A stretch of DNA of 64,000 nt from assembly GCA_949283375.1 (NCBI GenBank), contig CASDSM010000019.1:47987-111986 (forward strand), in the 5' to 3' direction. Every line of letters begins with the position of its first letter. The stretch's first letter is position 1. Source of the stretch: an uncultured Eubacteriales bacterium. GTDB taxonomy: Bacteria; Bacillota; Clostridia; Oscillospirales; Oscillospiraceae. Position numbers and translations under genes: made by a program. Of the stretch, positions 23,935-32,983 are shown in pieces. A model generated the notes under the pieces. That model worked only from the letters and a program-made list of their open reading frames with translations. It was not told the DNA's origin and made no database searches.

Positions 23935-25446
23935 TCACTCCTCCAGCCGGGCCAGGTCCTTCAGGTAGTCCGTCTCGTTGCAGTGCTTGATCTCCGCCTT
24001 GGCGGCGTAGCGGCGCACGGCGGCGGCGGACTTCTCGATCGGCTGGAGCGTGCCCGCGCCGGCGACGCAGCCGCCCGGGCAGGCCATGCCCTCGAGCAGA
24101 TAGCCGTTGTAGCGGCCCGCCTTGGCTGCCATCATCAGCTTGCGGCAGTCCTCCAGGCCCTGCGCGGCGGCCACCTTGACCTCCACGCCGGGGTGGGTCT
24201 CATGGATGCAGTTGACCACCGCCTGGGCCACACCGCCGCTGACGGCGAAGTTGCGCCCGTCAGTGCTCGACTCGGAGAGGGTGGCGTCGGCGGGGATGTT
24301 GGCGATGTCGATCTCCCTGGCGTTGAACAGGCCCATCATCTCCTCGAAGGTGAGGACGAAGTCGATGTCGCTGCGGATGGTGCGGCGCTGGGCCTCCAGC
24401 TTCTTGGCCGCGCAGGGGCCGATGAAGGCGACCTTGCTGTTCGGATGCTGCATCTTGATCAGGCGGCCGGTGAGCACCATCGGCGTCAGGGCCATGGAGA
24501 CGCACTTGGCATACTCCGGGAACTGCTTCTTGGCCATGACCGACCAGGCCGGGCAGCAGGAGGTCGCCATGAACGGCAGGTTGGCCGGGACATTCTTCAG
24601 GAAGTCCTCCGCCTCCTCCGCCGCGCAGAGGTCGGCGCCGACGGCGACCTCGATGACATCGGCAAAGCCGAGCTCCTTCATCGCCGCGCGCAGCTTCTCC
24701 GGGGTGACCTTGGGGCCGAACTGATCGACAAAGGCAGGGGCGACGGCGGCATAGACCCGGTCGCCCTTCTTCATGGACTGGATCATCTGGAAGATCTGGC
24801 TCTTGTCGGCGATCGCGCCGAAGGGGCAGTTCACCAGGCACATGCCGCAGGAGACGCACTTGTCATAGTTGATCTCCGCACGGCCAAACTCGTCCGAGCC
24901 GATCGCCTTCACGCCGCAGGCGGCCATGCAGGGGCGATCCTGCTTGACGATGGCGTTGTACGGGCAGGCGGAGACGCAGCGGCCGCACTTGATGCACTTG
25001 TCCTGGTCGATGACGGAGTGCCCGTTCACGATGGAGATGGCGTTCTTCGGGCAGACCTCGGTGCAGGGGTGGCCCAGGCAGCCCTGGCAGACCTCGGTGG
25101 AGACCACGCGCTTCTCCGGGCAGGCGTGGCAGGCGAACTTGATGACGTTGATCAGCGGCGGCTCATAGTAGATCTCCGGCTTGGTGCACTCCTCGATCCC
25201 CTTGGAGATGGGGGCGGACTCCGCCGCAGAGCGGACCGGCAGGCCCATGGCCAGGCGCAGGCGCTCGCCGACAATGGCGCGCTCCAGGAAGATGCTCTCG
25301 CGGTACTGCGCGTGCTCGCCGGGCAGGATCTTGAAGGGGAGCTCCTCGATCTCCTTGGCGTAGTCTCCGTCGCCGTAGGCCATGCGGGCGATCTCGGTGA
25401 AGATATCACGACGGATCTTCGTGATGGATGTGTAGACTCCTCTCAT
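23935..25446 (-). CDS. [FeFe] hydrogenase, group B-like, monomeric
   Basis: This 503-residue enzyme would reduce protons with electrons from ferredoxin or oxidise hydrogen. N-terminal Cys motifs (CQGCLGHPCTEVCP, CIKCGRCVSACP, CVSCGMCLVNCP) indicate at least three [4Fe-4S] sites. The H-cluster ligands lie in L1 TSCCPAW, L2 GPCAAKK and L3 EGMACPGGCVAG. GPCAAKK and TSCCPAW differ from the MPCTAKK and TSCCPGW of group A and match group B. No HydE/F/G maturase is nearby. The start at 25446 follows GAAAGGTGG; the longer frame runs into the promoter. Group B physiology is poorly known; a sensory role cannot be excluded. Confidence 0.88.
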   Translation of the reverse strand: MRGVYTSITKIRRDIFTEIARMAYGDGDYAKEIEELPFKILPGEHAQYRESIFLERAIVGERLRLAMGLPVRSAAESAPISKGIEECTKPEIYYEPPLINVIKFACHACPEKRVVSTEVCQGCLGHPCTEVCPKNAISIVNGHSVIDQDKCIKCGRCVSACPYNAIVKQDRPCMAACGVKAIGSDEFGRAEINYDKCVSCGMCLVNCPFGAIADKSQIFQMIQSMKKGDRVYAAVAPAFVDQFGPKVTPEKLRAAMKELGFADVIEVAVGADLCAAEEAEDFLKNVPANLPFMATSCCPAWSVMAKKQFPEYAKCVSMALTPMVLTGRLIKMQHPNSKVAFIGPCAAKKLEAQRRTIRSDIDFVLTFEEMMGLFNAREIDIANIPADATLSESSTDGRNFAVSGGVAQAVVNCIHETHPGVEVKVAAAQGLEDCRKLMMAAKAGRYNGYLLEGMACPGGCVAGAGTLQPIEKSAAAVRRYAAKAEIKHCNETDYLKDLARLEE

Positions 25447-25523
25447 GGGTTTGAATCCACCTTTCGTATTTCCTCTGAATATTCTCGTCCTCGGCACATC
25501 AGCCGGAGGTTTGGGGCAACACC

Positions 25524-25552
25524 ATTATACCGTATCCGCCAGAGAGAAGCAA
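25524..25552 (-). promoter_or_regulatory. Hydrogenase promoter
   Basis: TTGCTT (25547-25552) and TATAAT (25524-25529) on the minus strand, 17-base spacer, about 80 bases before the start codon. Confidence 0.7.
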
Positions 25553-25607
25553 GAAAGATTGCAGATTTTTGTTAAATTCCTGTCAATCACTCTGTCAGAG
25601 CAGAGCG

Positions 25608-25639
25608 GCGCCCCCGGCCAGTCAGGCGGCCGGGGGCGC
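25608..25639 (-). terminator. GC-rich hairpin after galE
   Basis: Twelve-base perfect arms (25608-25619 with 25628-25639). No U run follows, so the stem may act in RNA stability as much as termination. Confidence 0.6.
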
Positions 25640-25677
25640 ACACGCGTGAAAGAGATGGATGGCTGCGGACCAGCCGT

Positions 25678-26697
25678 TCAGCCCTCGTAGCCGTTCGGGT
25701 TCATGGACTGCCACTTCCAGGAGGAGGCGCACATCTCCCCGATCCCGTAGGCCGCCTTCCAGCCCAGCTCGCGCTCGGCCTTGGCGGGGTCGGCGTAGCA
25801 GGCGGCCACGTCTCCCGGCCGTCTGGGGTCGATGGTGTACGGCAGGGTCTTGCCGCAGGCGCGCTCATAGGCGTGCAGCACCTCCAGGACGCTGTAGCCG
25901 CGCCCGGTGCCGAGGTTGTAGACCGAGAGGCCCTTCGCCTGCTCCAGATGGCGCAGGGCGGCGATGTGTCCCCGCGCGAGGTCGACCACATGGACATAGT
26001 CGCGCACGCCGGTCCCGTCCGGCGTGGGGTAGTCATCGCCGTAGACGTGCAGCTTTTCCAGCTTTCCGGCGGCGACCTGGGCGATGTAGGGGACCAGATT
26101 GTTCGGGATGCCGTTGGGGTCCTCCCCGATCAGCCCGCTCTCATGCGCGCCGATCGGATTGAAGTAGCGCAGCAGGACCACGTTGAGCTCCGGGTCTGCG
26201 GCGCAGAGGTCGGTCAGGATGCGCTCCAAAAAGAGCTTGGTCGTGCCGTAGGGATTCTGCGTGCCGCCGGTGCGGGCGTCCTCCCGGATGGGGACGCGAT
26301 CCGGCACGCCGTAGACCGTCGCGGAGGAGGAGAAGACGAACTTGGTCACCCCATGGCGCTTCATGGACTGGAGCAGATAGAGGGAGTTGATGAGATTGTT
26401 GGAATAGTACCGCAGCGGCTCGCGCACGCTCTCCCCCACCGCCTTCAGACCGGCGAAATGGATCACCGCGTCGATGTCGGGGTGGCGGCAAAACAGCGCC
26501 TCCACCTCCTCCGGATGGCAGAGCTCACAGCGGACAAAGGGGACCCTGCGCCCCGTGATGCGCTCGACGCGCTCTATCACCGCCTCCTTGGCGTTGATGA
26601 GGTTATCCGCCACGACGACGTCGTAGCCCGCGTTCAGCAGCTCCACGCAGGTGTGGCTGCCGATATAACCGGCGCCGCCGGTGATCAGAATGGACAT
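25678..26697 (-). CDS. galE: UDP-glucose 4-epimerase
   Basis: This 339-residue extended short-chain dehydrogenase interconverts UDP-glucose and UDP-galactose for the Leloir pathway and for glycan precursors. The Rossmann motif is ITGGAGYIGSH at the N terminus; the catalytic Ser lies in FSSSATVYG and YxxxK in NPYGTTKLF. The length matches GalE. The start at 26697 follows GGGAGGCGG; a longer frame reaches into the promoter. It is monocistronic, with its own promoter, and not linked to other gal genes here. Confidence 0.94.
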   Translation of the reverse strand: MSILITGGAGYIGSHTCVELLNAGYDVVVADNLINAKEAVIERVERITGRRVPFVRCELCHPEEVEALFCRHPDIDAVIHFAGLKAVGESVREPLRYYSNNLINSLYLLQSMKRHGVTKFVFSSSATVYGVPDRVPIREDARTGGTQNPYGTTKLFLERILTDLCAADPELNVVLLRYFNPIGAHESGLIGEDPNGIPNNLVPYIAQVAAGKLEKLHVYGDDYPTPDGTGVRDYVHVVDLARGHIAALRHLEQAKGLSVYNLGTGRGYSVLEVLHAYERACGKTLPYTIDPRRPGDVAACYADPAKAERELGWKAAYGIGEMCASSWKWQSMNPNGYEG

Positions 26698-26776
26698 GAA
26701 TACCGCCTCCCGGGCCGCCTCTGCGCGCCGCGAAGCGGCACAGGCGAAGTTGGCCGGAACATCTCCGGCTGTCATC

Positions 26777-26805
26777 AATCTACTATAATACCGGCCCGTT
26801 GTCAA
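26777..26805 (-). promoter_or_regulatory. galE promoter
   Basis: Consensus TTGACA (26800-26805) and TAGATT (26777-26782) on the minus strand, 17-base spacer. Confidence 0.65.
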
Positions 26806-26834
26806 CTCGGAAATCCGGCGGAGCAAAAAGCAAA

Positions 26835-26864
26835 AAGTCCTGGACCCGAATGGATCCAGGACTT
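26835..26864 (-). terminator. Terminator of tRNA-Arg(ACG)
   Basis: A ten-base-pair stem (26835-26844 with 26855-26864) immediately after the tRNA; on the minus strand it runs into TTTTTGCTTTTTG. Confidence 0.9.
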
Positions 26865-26866
26865 CC

Positions 26867-26940
26867 TACGGCAGAAGGGACTCGAACCCCCGACCTTTTG
26901 GTTCGTAGCCAAACACTCTATCCAACTGAGCTACTGCCGC
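26867..26940 (-). tRNA. tRNA-Arg (anticodon ACG)
   Basis: A 74-base cloverleaf on the minus strand: acceptor GCGGCAG pairs with CTGCCGT, the D loop contains AGCTCAGTTGG, the anticodon stem TTTGG/CCAAA encloses CTACGAA (anticodon ACG, read as ICG), and the T arm contains GGTTCGAGTCC. CCA is not encoded and must be added. Promoter and terminator flank it. Confidence 0.95.
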
Positions 26941-26974
26941 ATGCCGACCGGTTCTGCTCACCGGCGACTGGTAT

Positions 26975-27003
26975 ATAATAGCACAGGCTCCCCTAGATTG
27001 CAA
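26975..27003 (-). promoter_or_regulatory. tRNA-Arg(ACG) promoter
   Basis: TTGCAA (26998-27003) and TATTAT (26975-26980), spacer 17, minus strand. It overlaps the last codons of the HAD gene. Confidence 0.75.
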
Positions 27004-27781
27004 GCGTTTTTTTCGCGTTTTCCAAAATTTTTCTCAGCACCTCACTGGGGTGAGCGCACACGGCAAACTCCTCCCGCAGGGCGGGCGCGCCGGTGGCAAC
27101 CACCCAGCCCTGCCCTGCCGCGCGCAGCATGGGCCGGTCGTTGAGGTTGTCGCCAAAGGCCACCGTCTCCTCCGGTGAGACGCCGAGCAGGCGGCAGGCG
27201 GCCAGCAGCCCCTCCCCCTTGTCCGACACGTTGAAGTCCACCCAGCGCTCTCCGGAGCGGGCGACCTTCACCCGGCCGCCCCAGCGGCGCTGGAAGCCCT
27301 CCAGCTTGCCGGCCACATGGCCGCTCTCGTCGTAGCAGGCCACCTTGACGACCGCCCCCTCCAGCTCGGAGAGATCTCCGGCCTTGCGGTAGCGGTAGCC
27401 CCGGCTGTCCAGCTCGCGGCAGATCAGCGCGCCCTTGGGGGCGTAGACCCAGCACTGCTCGCAGGTCTCCAGGATCGCGTCGCAGTGCGGGATGGACCAG
27501 ATCTCCCGGGCAATGTCCAGGGCGGTCTCCTGCGGCATCGGGTTGGTGTAGAGGCACTCGTCCCCCCGGCAGATGCAGCCGCCGTTGAGCGAGATGATGA
27601 GCGACTGGTCCAGGCCGCGGAAGACCTGGCGCAGGCTCGCGTGCTGACGGCCGCTGGAGACGGCAAAGGCGATGCCGCAGTCCTCCAGCGCCCGGATCAG
27701 GCCGAACAGCTCCTCCGGCAGCGCGCCGGCCCCCTCCGGGACCAGCGTGCCGTCCAGATCGGAAAGAATCAACTTGACCAT
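26993..27781 (-). CDS. HAD-superfamily Cof-type phosphatase
   Basis: This 262-residue protein dephosphorylates small sugar phosphates or nucleotides, as Cof-type HAD proteins do. The nucleophile motif LILSDLDGTLVPEG is at the N terminus, motif II in FAVSSGRQH, and the acidic motif IV in VAFGDNLNDRPML. The region between II and III holds the C2B cap. Its actual substrate is not predictable. It is the last gene before the tRNA, 45 bases after ftsK, so may be in the same transcript. Confidence 0.88.
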   Translation of the reverse strand: MVKLILSDLDGTLVPEGAGALPEELFGLIRALEDCGIAFAVSSGRQHASLRQVFRGLDQSLIISLNGGCICRGDECLYTNPMPQETALDIAREIWSIPHCDAILETCEQCWVYAPKGALICRELDSRGYRYRKAGDLSELEGAVVKVACYDESGHVAGKLEGFQRRWGGRVKVARSGERWVDFNVSDKGEGLLAACRLLGVSPEETVAFGDNLNDRPMLRAAGQGWVVATGAPALREEFAVCAHPSEVLRKILENAKKTLAI

Positions 27782-27826
27782 CTGTCTCTTCTCCTCTCAG
27801 GGGCGCTTTTTCCACTCTCGCACCCG

Positions 27827-30658
27827 TCAGACCTCAAAGGGGGGCACATCCATCTCCCCGGCCAGCACCTCGCGGTCGGAGGCCTCGCTCATCGCCTTGG
27901 CCTGCTCCATCTCGCTGGGGCTCTCGCCGCTGCGGAACTTGCGCTCTGCCCACTGCTCCTTTGTCATGAGCACCTTGCGCGGCTTGCTGCCCTCAAAGGG
28001 GCCGACCACGCCCAGCTCCTCCATCTGGTCCACCAGGCGGGCGGCGCGGGAATAGCCCAGCTTCAGCCGCCGCTGGAGCATGGAGACGGAGGCCATGCCG
28101 GTCTCCACCACCACCTCGACGGCGTCGTGGAGCATCGGGTCGCCGTCCTCCGGCCCGGTCCCCGGCTCGGGGGCGGGGGGCTCGGGGGCAGAGGCGCCCT
28201 TCTTGCCCGACTTCTCGGCGTTGCGGGCGTTCTGCTCCACCTCCTGCATCACCGCGTCGTCATAGTCGCTCTCGCTGTTGCGCTTGATGAACTGGATGAC
28301 GCGGCTCACGTCGTCGTCGGTGATCAGGCAGCCCTGCACGCGCTGGGGCTTGCCCGAGCCGAGGGGGAAGTAGAGCATGTCTCCCTTGCCCACCAGCTTC
28401 TCCGCGCCCTGGGTGTCCAGAATGATGCGGGACTCCAGGCTGGAGGCGACGGCGAAGGCAATGCGGGAGGGGATGTTGGCCTTCATCAGGCCGGTGATCA
28501 CGTCGGAGGAGGGGCGCTGGGTGGCGATGACCAGGTGCATCCCGGCCGCGCGGCCCATCTGCGCCAGGCGGCAGATCGCCTCCTCCACCTCTTTCGCCGC
28601 CACCAGCATCAGGTCGGCCAGCTCGTCGATCACCACCACGATCTGGGGCATCGGGCGCTCCTCGGTGTCCAGTTCCTCCTCGATTTGCTGGTTGTAGCTC
28701 TCCAGGTCGCGCACATGGCGCTCGGAAAAGAGGCGGTAGCGCTTCATCATCTCGGTCACCGCCCACTGCAGAGCGCCGGCGGCCTTCTTCGGGTCGGTCA
28801 CCACGGGGATGAGGAGGTGGGGGATGCCGTTGTAGATGCCGAGCTCCACCATCTTCGGGTCCACCATGATGAGGCGGACCTGCTCCGGGCTCGCCTTGTA
28901 GAGCAGGGAGATGATGAGGGAGTTGGTGCACACCGACTTGCCCGAGCCGGTGGTGCCGGCGATGAGCAGGTGGGGCAGGCGGGCGATATTGCCCACCACA
29001 TTGCGCCCGGAGATATCCTTGCCGACGGCGAAGGCGACGGAGGACGGATGCTCCTGAAACTCCGGCGCGCCGATCACCTCCCGGATGGGCACCGGGGTGA
29101 CGATGCGGTTGGGGACCTCCACGCCCACCACCGAGCTCTTGCCCGGGATGGGGGCGATGCGGACGGAGACCGCGCCGAGGGAGAGGGCCAGATCTCCGGC
29201 GAGGTTGGTGACCTTGCTGAGCTTCACCCCGCGCTCCAGCTCGAGCTCATAGCGGGTGACGGAGGGGCCGCGGACCACGTTGATGATATGCGCGTCGATG
29301 CCGAAGGAGGAGATGGTGTCGTCCAGGCGCGCGCGCGTCTCGGCCAGCTCGCCCTGGGTCGCGTCCGCAGATGCGCTCGCCTGCATCTGCCCGAGCAGGT
29401 CCACCGGCGGGTGGATATACTCCTCCGCGCGGCGCATCCCCTCGTCCAGGTCGCGGGCCACCTCTGCGGCGGCCTCCTCCTGGCTCTGCTCCCCGTCCGC
29501 CGCCTGGGCGGCAGGCGTCTGTGCGGCGGGGGCGGCAGGCGCGGCGGGGGCCTCCGCTGCGGGGGCAGGGGGCGCCTCCTCCTGCTTGCCGTGGTCGCCG
29601 GGGACCTCCACCGGGATGTCCCGGCCAAAGAACTGGTCGAAGAAGGCCCCGCCCGTCCGCTCGCGGAAGAGGGGTTTCGCCCCCTCCTGCCCGCCTTTCC
29701 GGAAGACGGGGAGCGGCCCGGTCTCGGTGCGCTCCGTCTGCGCCGGCTCCGGGGCAGGGGCCGTCTCCGGCTGGGGCGCAGGGGCGCTCTGCTCCTGCGC
29801 CGGCCGGGCCGGAACGCCGTCCACCGGGATGTCGATCTCGCTGCGGCGCGTACGCCGTCTGGCCGGGGCGCGGCGGGGCAGGGGCAGGACGGGCTCCGGC
29901 TCGGGCGGGAGCTCGTCCGCCAGCTCATCCAGCTCGTCCCACGCCTCCTCCCGGCGCGCGCGATGGCGCACGCCGACGCCGGTCCAGAAGGCGGCCACAT
30001 CCGCCGGGGTGGAGCGGGTGAGCACAAAGTAGTCCGCCGCCAGCAGGGCCAGATAGACCAACGCCGCGCCCACCGCGCTCAGCAGGTGGATCAGCACCGC
30101 CGCCAGCGCGCCGCCCAGGGCCCCGGCGGAGGCCATCCGTGTCCCGGTGCTCCAGAGCTGCGCGAACATCTCCCAGCCCGGCGCCGGGACGCCCGCGGGC
30201 AGGAAGCACTGGATCAGGCCGCCGAGCAGCAGGGGGGCGGTCAGCGCGCCCGCCGTGCGCAGGCGGACGGGCATCCCCCCGTGCAGGACGAGCCCCACGG
30301 CGGCGATCAGCAGCATGGGCGGGACAAACCAGTAACCGTAGCCAACGAGGCCGCGCTCAAGTTGGACCAGCCAGGCGATGAAGACGGCGTCTATCCCGAA
30401 ATAGCCGAAGGCGGAGAAGACCGCCAGCGCCAGCAGCACCAGTCCCAGGGCGATGCGCGGCCGGTAATCCCGGCGGCGGGTGCGCGTGGGCTTGCGCGCG
30501 CTGCTCTGCTTCCCCTTCCCCGGCGCGCGGCCGGCGGAGGCGGTTTTCTTCTTCCCGGAGGCACTGGAAGCGCCTCCGCGCCGGGAGGACGGCGCGGAGG
30601 ACTTGGACCGGGAGGCGGCGGATCTGGTTGTCTGGGTTTTCTTTTTGGTGGTAGCCAT
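27827..30658 (-). CDS. ftsK: DNA translocase FtsK/SpoIIIE family
   Basis: This 943-residue membrane-anchored ATPase pumps DNA during septation and sporulation. A basic Ser/Arg-rich start (TTKKKTQTTRSAASRSKSS) precedes about four membrane helices (residues 60-200), a Pro/Ala/Glu-rich linker (about 240-400), then the motor: Walker A in LIAGTTGSGKSVCTNSL, Walker B in QIVVVIDELADLMLV, and the C-terminal winged-helix gamma domain (MLQRRLKLGYSRAARLVDQM). The linker is rich in APAA repeats, a low-complexity tether. The start at 30658 follows GAGAGGAGG. It could serve as SpoIIIE in sporulation; family names are used loosely. Confidence 0.94.
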   Translation of the reverse strand: MATTKKKTQTTRSAASRSKSSAPSSRRGGASSASGKKKTASAGRAPGKGKQSSARKPTRTRRRDYRPRIALGLVLLALAVFSAFGYFGIDAVFIAWLVQLERGLVGYGYWFVPPMLLIAAVGLVLHGGMPVRLRTAGALTAPLLLGGLIQCFLPAGVPAPGWEMFAQLWSTGTRMASAGALGGALAAVLIHLLSAVGAALVYLALLAADYFVLTRSTPADVAAFWTGVGVRHRARREEAWDELDELADELPPEPEPVLPLPRRAPARRRTRRSEIDIPVDGVPARPAQEQSAPAPQPETAPAPEPAQTERTETGPLPVFRKGGQEGAKPLFRERTGGAFFDQFFGRDIPVEVPGDHGKQEEAPPAPAAEAPAAPAAPAAQTPAAQAADGEQSQEEAAAEVARDLDEGMRRAEEYIHPPVDLLGQMQASASADATQGELAETRARLDDTISSFGIDAHIINVVRGPSVTRYELELERGVKLSKVTNLAGDLALSLGAVSVRIAPIPGKSSVVGVEVPNRIVTPVPIREVIGAPEFQEHPSSVAFAVGKDISGRNVVGNIARLPHLLIAGTTGSGKSVCTNSLIISLLYKASPEQVRLIMVDPKMVELGIYNGIPHLLIPVVTDPKKAAGALQWAVTEMMKRYRLFSERHVRDLESYNQQIEEELDTEERPMPQIVVVIDELADLMLVAAKEVEEAICRLAQMGRAAGMHLVIATQRPSSDVITGLMKANIPSRIAFAVASSLESRIILDTQGAEKLVGKGDMLYFPLGSGKPQRVQGCLITDDDVSRVIQFIKRNSESDYDDAVMQEVEQNARNAEKSGKKGASAPEPPAPEPGTGPEDGDPMLHDAVEVVVETGMASVSMLQRRLKLGYSRAARLVDQMEELGVVGPFEGSKPRKVLMTKEQWAERKFRSGESPSEMEQAKAMSEASDREVLAGEMDVPPFEV

Positions 30659-30702
30659 AGGTCCTCCTCTCCCCGCAGGGACCAGACGGTCCGCGCGGGG
30701 GT

Positions 30703-31545
30703 TTACAGCACTGCCGAGAGGACGAGGGCGACGAGGCCCGCACCCCAGCAGTAGTAGGCAAATTTGCCGAACTTTCCCTTGTCCGAGAGCTTCTTCACCA
30801 CGCCGATGCAGAAGTAGCCGCTCATGGCCGCCACGCACACGCCGACCAGATAGACCGGCATCATGGACCAGTCAATCCCCTGCTGTACGGCGTCAATCAG
30901 GGTGAGAATATTCGCCCCCAGCACGGCGGGCAGGCTGAGCAGGAAGGAGTAGCGCACGGCAAAATTCCGGTCCAGGCCCAGCAGCATCCCGGTGGCGATG
31001 GTGGTGCCGGAGCGGGAGAGGCCGGGCACCGTGGCCACCGCCTGGGACAGTCCGACGCCCACCGCCTCAAGCAGGGTCATCGTCCGGGCATTCTTACTGC
31101 CGCGGGCCATCCGATCGGACCAGAACAGCAGAAACCCGGTGACGATGAGCGCGCCGCCGATAAACCAGGTATTGCTGTAAAGCGTCTCTACCTGATCCTG
31201 AATCGGCAGGACGAGAAACAGCGGCAGCGTGCCGACGATGAGCAGCAGGATCAGCCGCCGCAGCGACTGAGCCTGCGGCGTGGGGCGGGAAGAGCGGGCC
31301 CCGGCAACCTCGCGGCACATGGCGATAAACTCCAGCACCATGCCGCGGATATCCGACCAGTAGGCGATGCACACCGCCACCAGGGTGCCCAGATGGAGCA
31401 GCACGTCAAAGAACAGGCTGGTATTCTCTGCCGTGCGCAGGCCAAAAAAGTTCTGAAACAGAGACAGATGTCCCGAGCTGGAGATGGGCAGGAACTCAGC
31501 CACGCCCTGAATCAGCCCCAGCAGGGCGGCAGTCAGGAAATTCAA
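30703..31545 (-). CDS. uppP: Undecaprenyl-diphosphatase
   Basis: This 280-residue integral membrane enzyme removes a phosphate from undecaprenyl diphosphate to recycle the lipid carrier of cell wall synthesis; overproduction gives bacitracin resistance. The BacA motifs are visible: GLIQGVAEFLPISSSGHLSL near the start and GLSRSGTTIATG near residue 160. The start is a TTG at 31545, placed seven bases after AAAGGAGG; the longer frame to 31590 lies in the preceding peptidase gene and lacks a ribosome site. It is 34 bases after the M18 peptidase gene. Confidence 0.94.
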   Translation of the reverse strand: MNFLTAALLGLIQGVAEFLPISSSGHLSLFQNFFGLRTAENTSLFFDVLLHLGTLVAVCIAYWSDIRGMVLEFIAMCREVAGARSSRPTPQAQSLRRLILLLIVGTLPLFLVLPIQDQVETLYSNTWFIGGALIVTGFLLFWSDRMARGSKNARTMTLLEAVGVGLSQAVATVPGLSRSGTTIATGMLLGLDRNFAVRYSFLLSLPAVLGANILTLIDAVQQGIDWSMMPVYLVGVCVAAMSGYFCIGVVKKLSDKGKFGKFAYYCWGAGLVALVLSAVL

Positions 31546-31579
31546 GGGGTTTCCTCCTTTCGGCACAGTCAGCGGGCCG

Positions 31580-32968
31580 TCAGGCCTCAAAGACTGCCTT
31601 CATGCAGCGGTAGGTCATATAGCAGTCCAGCTTGGCGGTCACCTCATAGGGCGAGTGCATCGCCAGCACCGGCGTGCCCGCATCCAGGGTGTCGATGTCG
31701 CGGTTTGCCATATACAGGGCGATCGTGCCGCCGCCGCCCTCGTCCACCTTGCCGAGCTCCGCCATCTGCCAGATCACGCCGGCGCGCTCGAAGATGCGGC
31801 GGATGCAGCCCACCAGCTCGGCCGAGGCGTCGGAGGAGCCGGACTTGCCGCGCGAGCCGGTATACTTGCAGATGCCGACGCCGCCGTTGAGATAGGAGGC
31901 GTTGCCGCGCTCGAAAACCTCGGCAAAGTTGGGGTCATAGGCCGCCGTCACGTCCGCCGAGAGGCAGAAGGAGCGGGCGAAGCAGTCGCGCAGGGAGACG
32001 TTCTGCGCCCGGCAGAGGCCGTCCATAAAGGTGTCAAACGCCTGGGACTGCATCCCGGTCACCCCCATGGAGCCGACCTCCTCCTTGTCCACCAGCATGG
32101 CCACGCAGGTCCGGCGGGGCGTGCCGATGTCCAGCAGGGCGCGCAGGGCGGCATAGGCGCACACGCGGTCGTCCTGGCCGTAGCCGCCGATCATGGAGCG
32201 GTCCAGGCCCACGTCCCCCACCGGGAGGGCGGGGATGGCGCTCAGCTCGGCGGAGAGGAAGTCCGCCTCGGTGATGCCGTACTTCTCATGCAGCAGGGCG
32301 AGGACGGCCAGTTTGACGCGGTCGGAGCCGTCGTCGTCCGGATAGGGGCGGGAGCCGGCCAGCAGGTTGAGCTGCTCGCCCTCGATGCCCTGATAGAGGG
32401 GCTTCTTGGACTGCTTGTCGCCCAGATGGGGGAGCAGATCGGGGATGGTGAGCACCGGGTCGCCCGGGTCGCGGCCGATGGAGACGTTCACCCGCTCCCC
32501 GTCGGCGCGCACCACCACGCCCACCAGTTCCAGCGGGATGGAGACCCACTGATACTTGCGGATGCCGCCGTAGTAGTGCGTCTTGAGGGTGCACAGGCCG
32601 TCCTGCTCGGTCACAGGGCTGGGCTTGAGGTCGAGGCGGGGGGAGTCGATGTGCGCCGCGCCAATCACCGCGCCGTGGTCGAGGGGGTCGGAGCCGATCA
32701 CCGCCAGGGTGACCGCCTTGCCGCGGTTGACGGTGTAGACCTTATCCCCCGGCGCGAGGGTCTGGCCGGGCACGAAGGGGCGAAAGCCCTCCGCCTCCGC
32801 CAGCGCGGCGGCCTGAGAGGCCCACTCGCGCTCGGTGCGCGCGCTGTTCAGAAACGCCTTGTAGCCGTCGCAGTAGGTCTCCATCCGCTCCAGCTCGCCG
32901 GGGGCGAGGCGGTCATAGCCGCTGGAGCGGTCGAGCAAAAGCTGTTTGCGCAGTTCTTCCTGTTTCAT
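31580..32968 (-). CDS. M18 family aminopeptidase
   Basis: This 462-residue zinc aminopeptidase probably removes N-terminal acidic or neutral residues from peptides in the cytoplasm. M18 motifs are clear: AAHIDSPRLDLKP (first metal His/Asp), VDKEEVGSMG (catalytic Glu and metal Glu), and LAMHSPYEVT (C-terminal His). YGQDDRVCAYAAL holds the bridging Asp. Length fits the ApeA/ApeB family. It follows coaE by 15 bases in a minus-strand run. Confidence 0.9.
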   Translation of the reverse strand: MKQEELRKQLLLDRSSGYDRLAPGELERMETYCDGYKAFLNSARTEREWASQAAALAEAEGFRPFVPGQTLAPGDKVYTVNRGKAVTLAVIGSDPLDHGAVIGAAHIDSPRLDLKPSPVTEQDGLCTLKTHYYGGIRKYQWVSIPLELVGVVVRADGERVNVSIGRDPGDPVLTIPDLLPHLGDKQSKKPLYQGIEGEQLNLLAGSRPYPDDDGSDRVKLAVLALLHEKYGITEADFLSAELSAIPALPVGDVGLDRSMIGGYGQDDRVCAYAALRALLDIGTPRRTCVAMLVDKEEVGSMGVTGMQSQAFDTFMDGLCRAQNVSLRDCFARSFCLSADVTAAYDPNFAEVFERGNASYLNGGVGICKYTGSRGKSGSSDASAELVGCIRRIFERAGVIWQMAELGKVDEGGGGTIALYMANRDIDTLDAGTPVLAMHSPYEVTAKLDCYMTYRCMKAVFEA

Positions 32969-32983
32969 GGCAAATGCCTCCTT

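Noticed and set aside
27317-30754. A 1145-codon open frame on the plus strand opposite ftsK and the HAD gene
   Set aside because: It is the antisense shadow of GC-rich genes: His/Ala/Gly/Asp/Leu-rich translation, no domain, no ribosome site, and the opposite strand encodes clear FtsK motifs.
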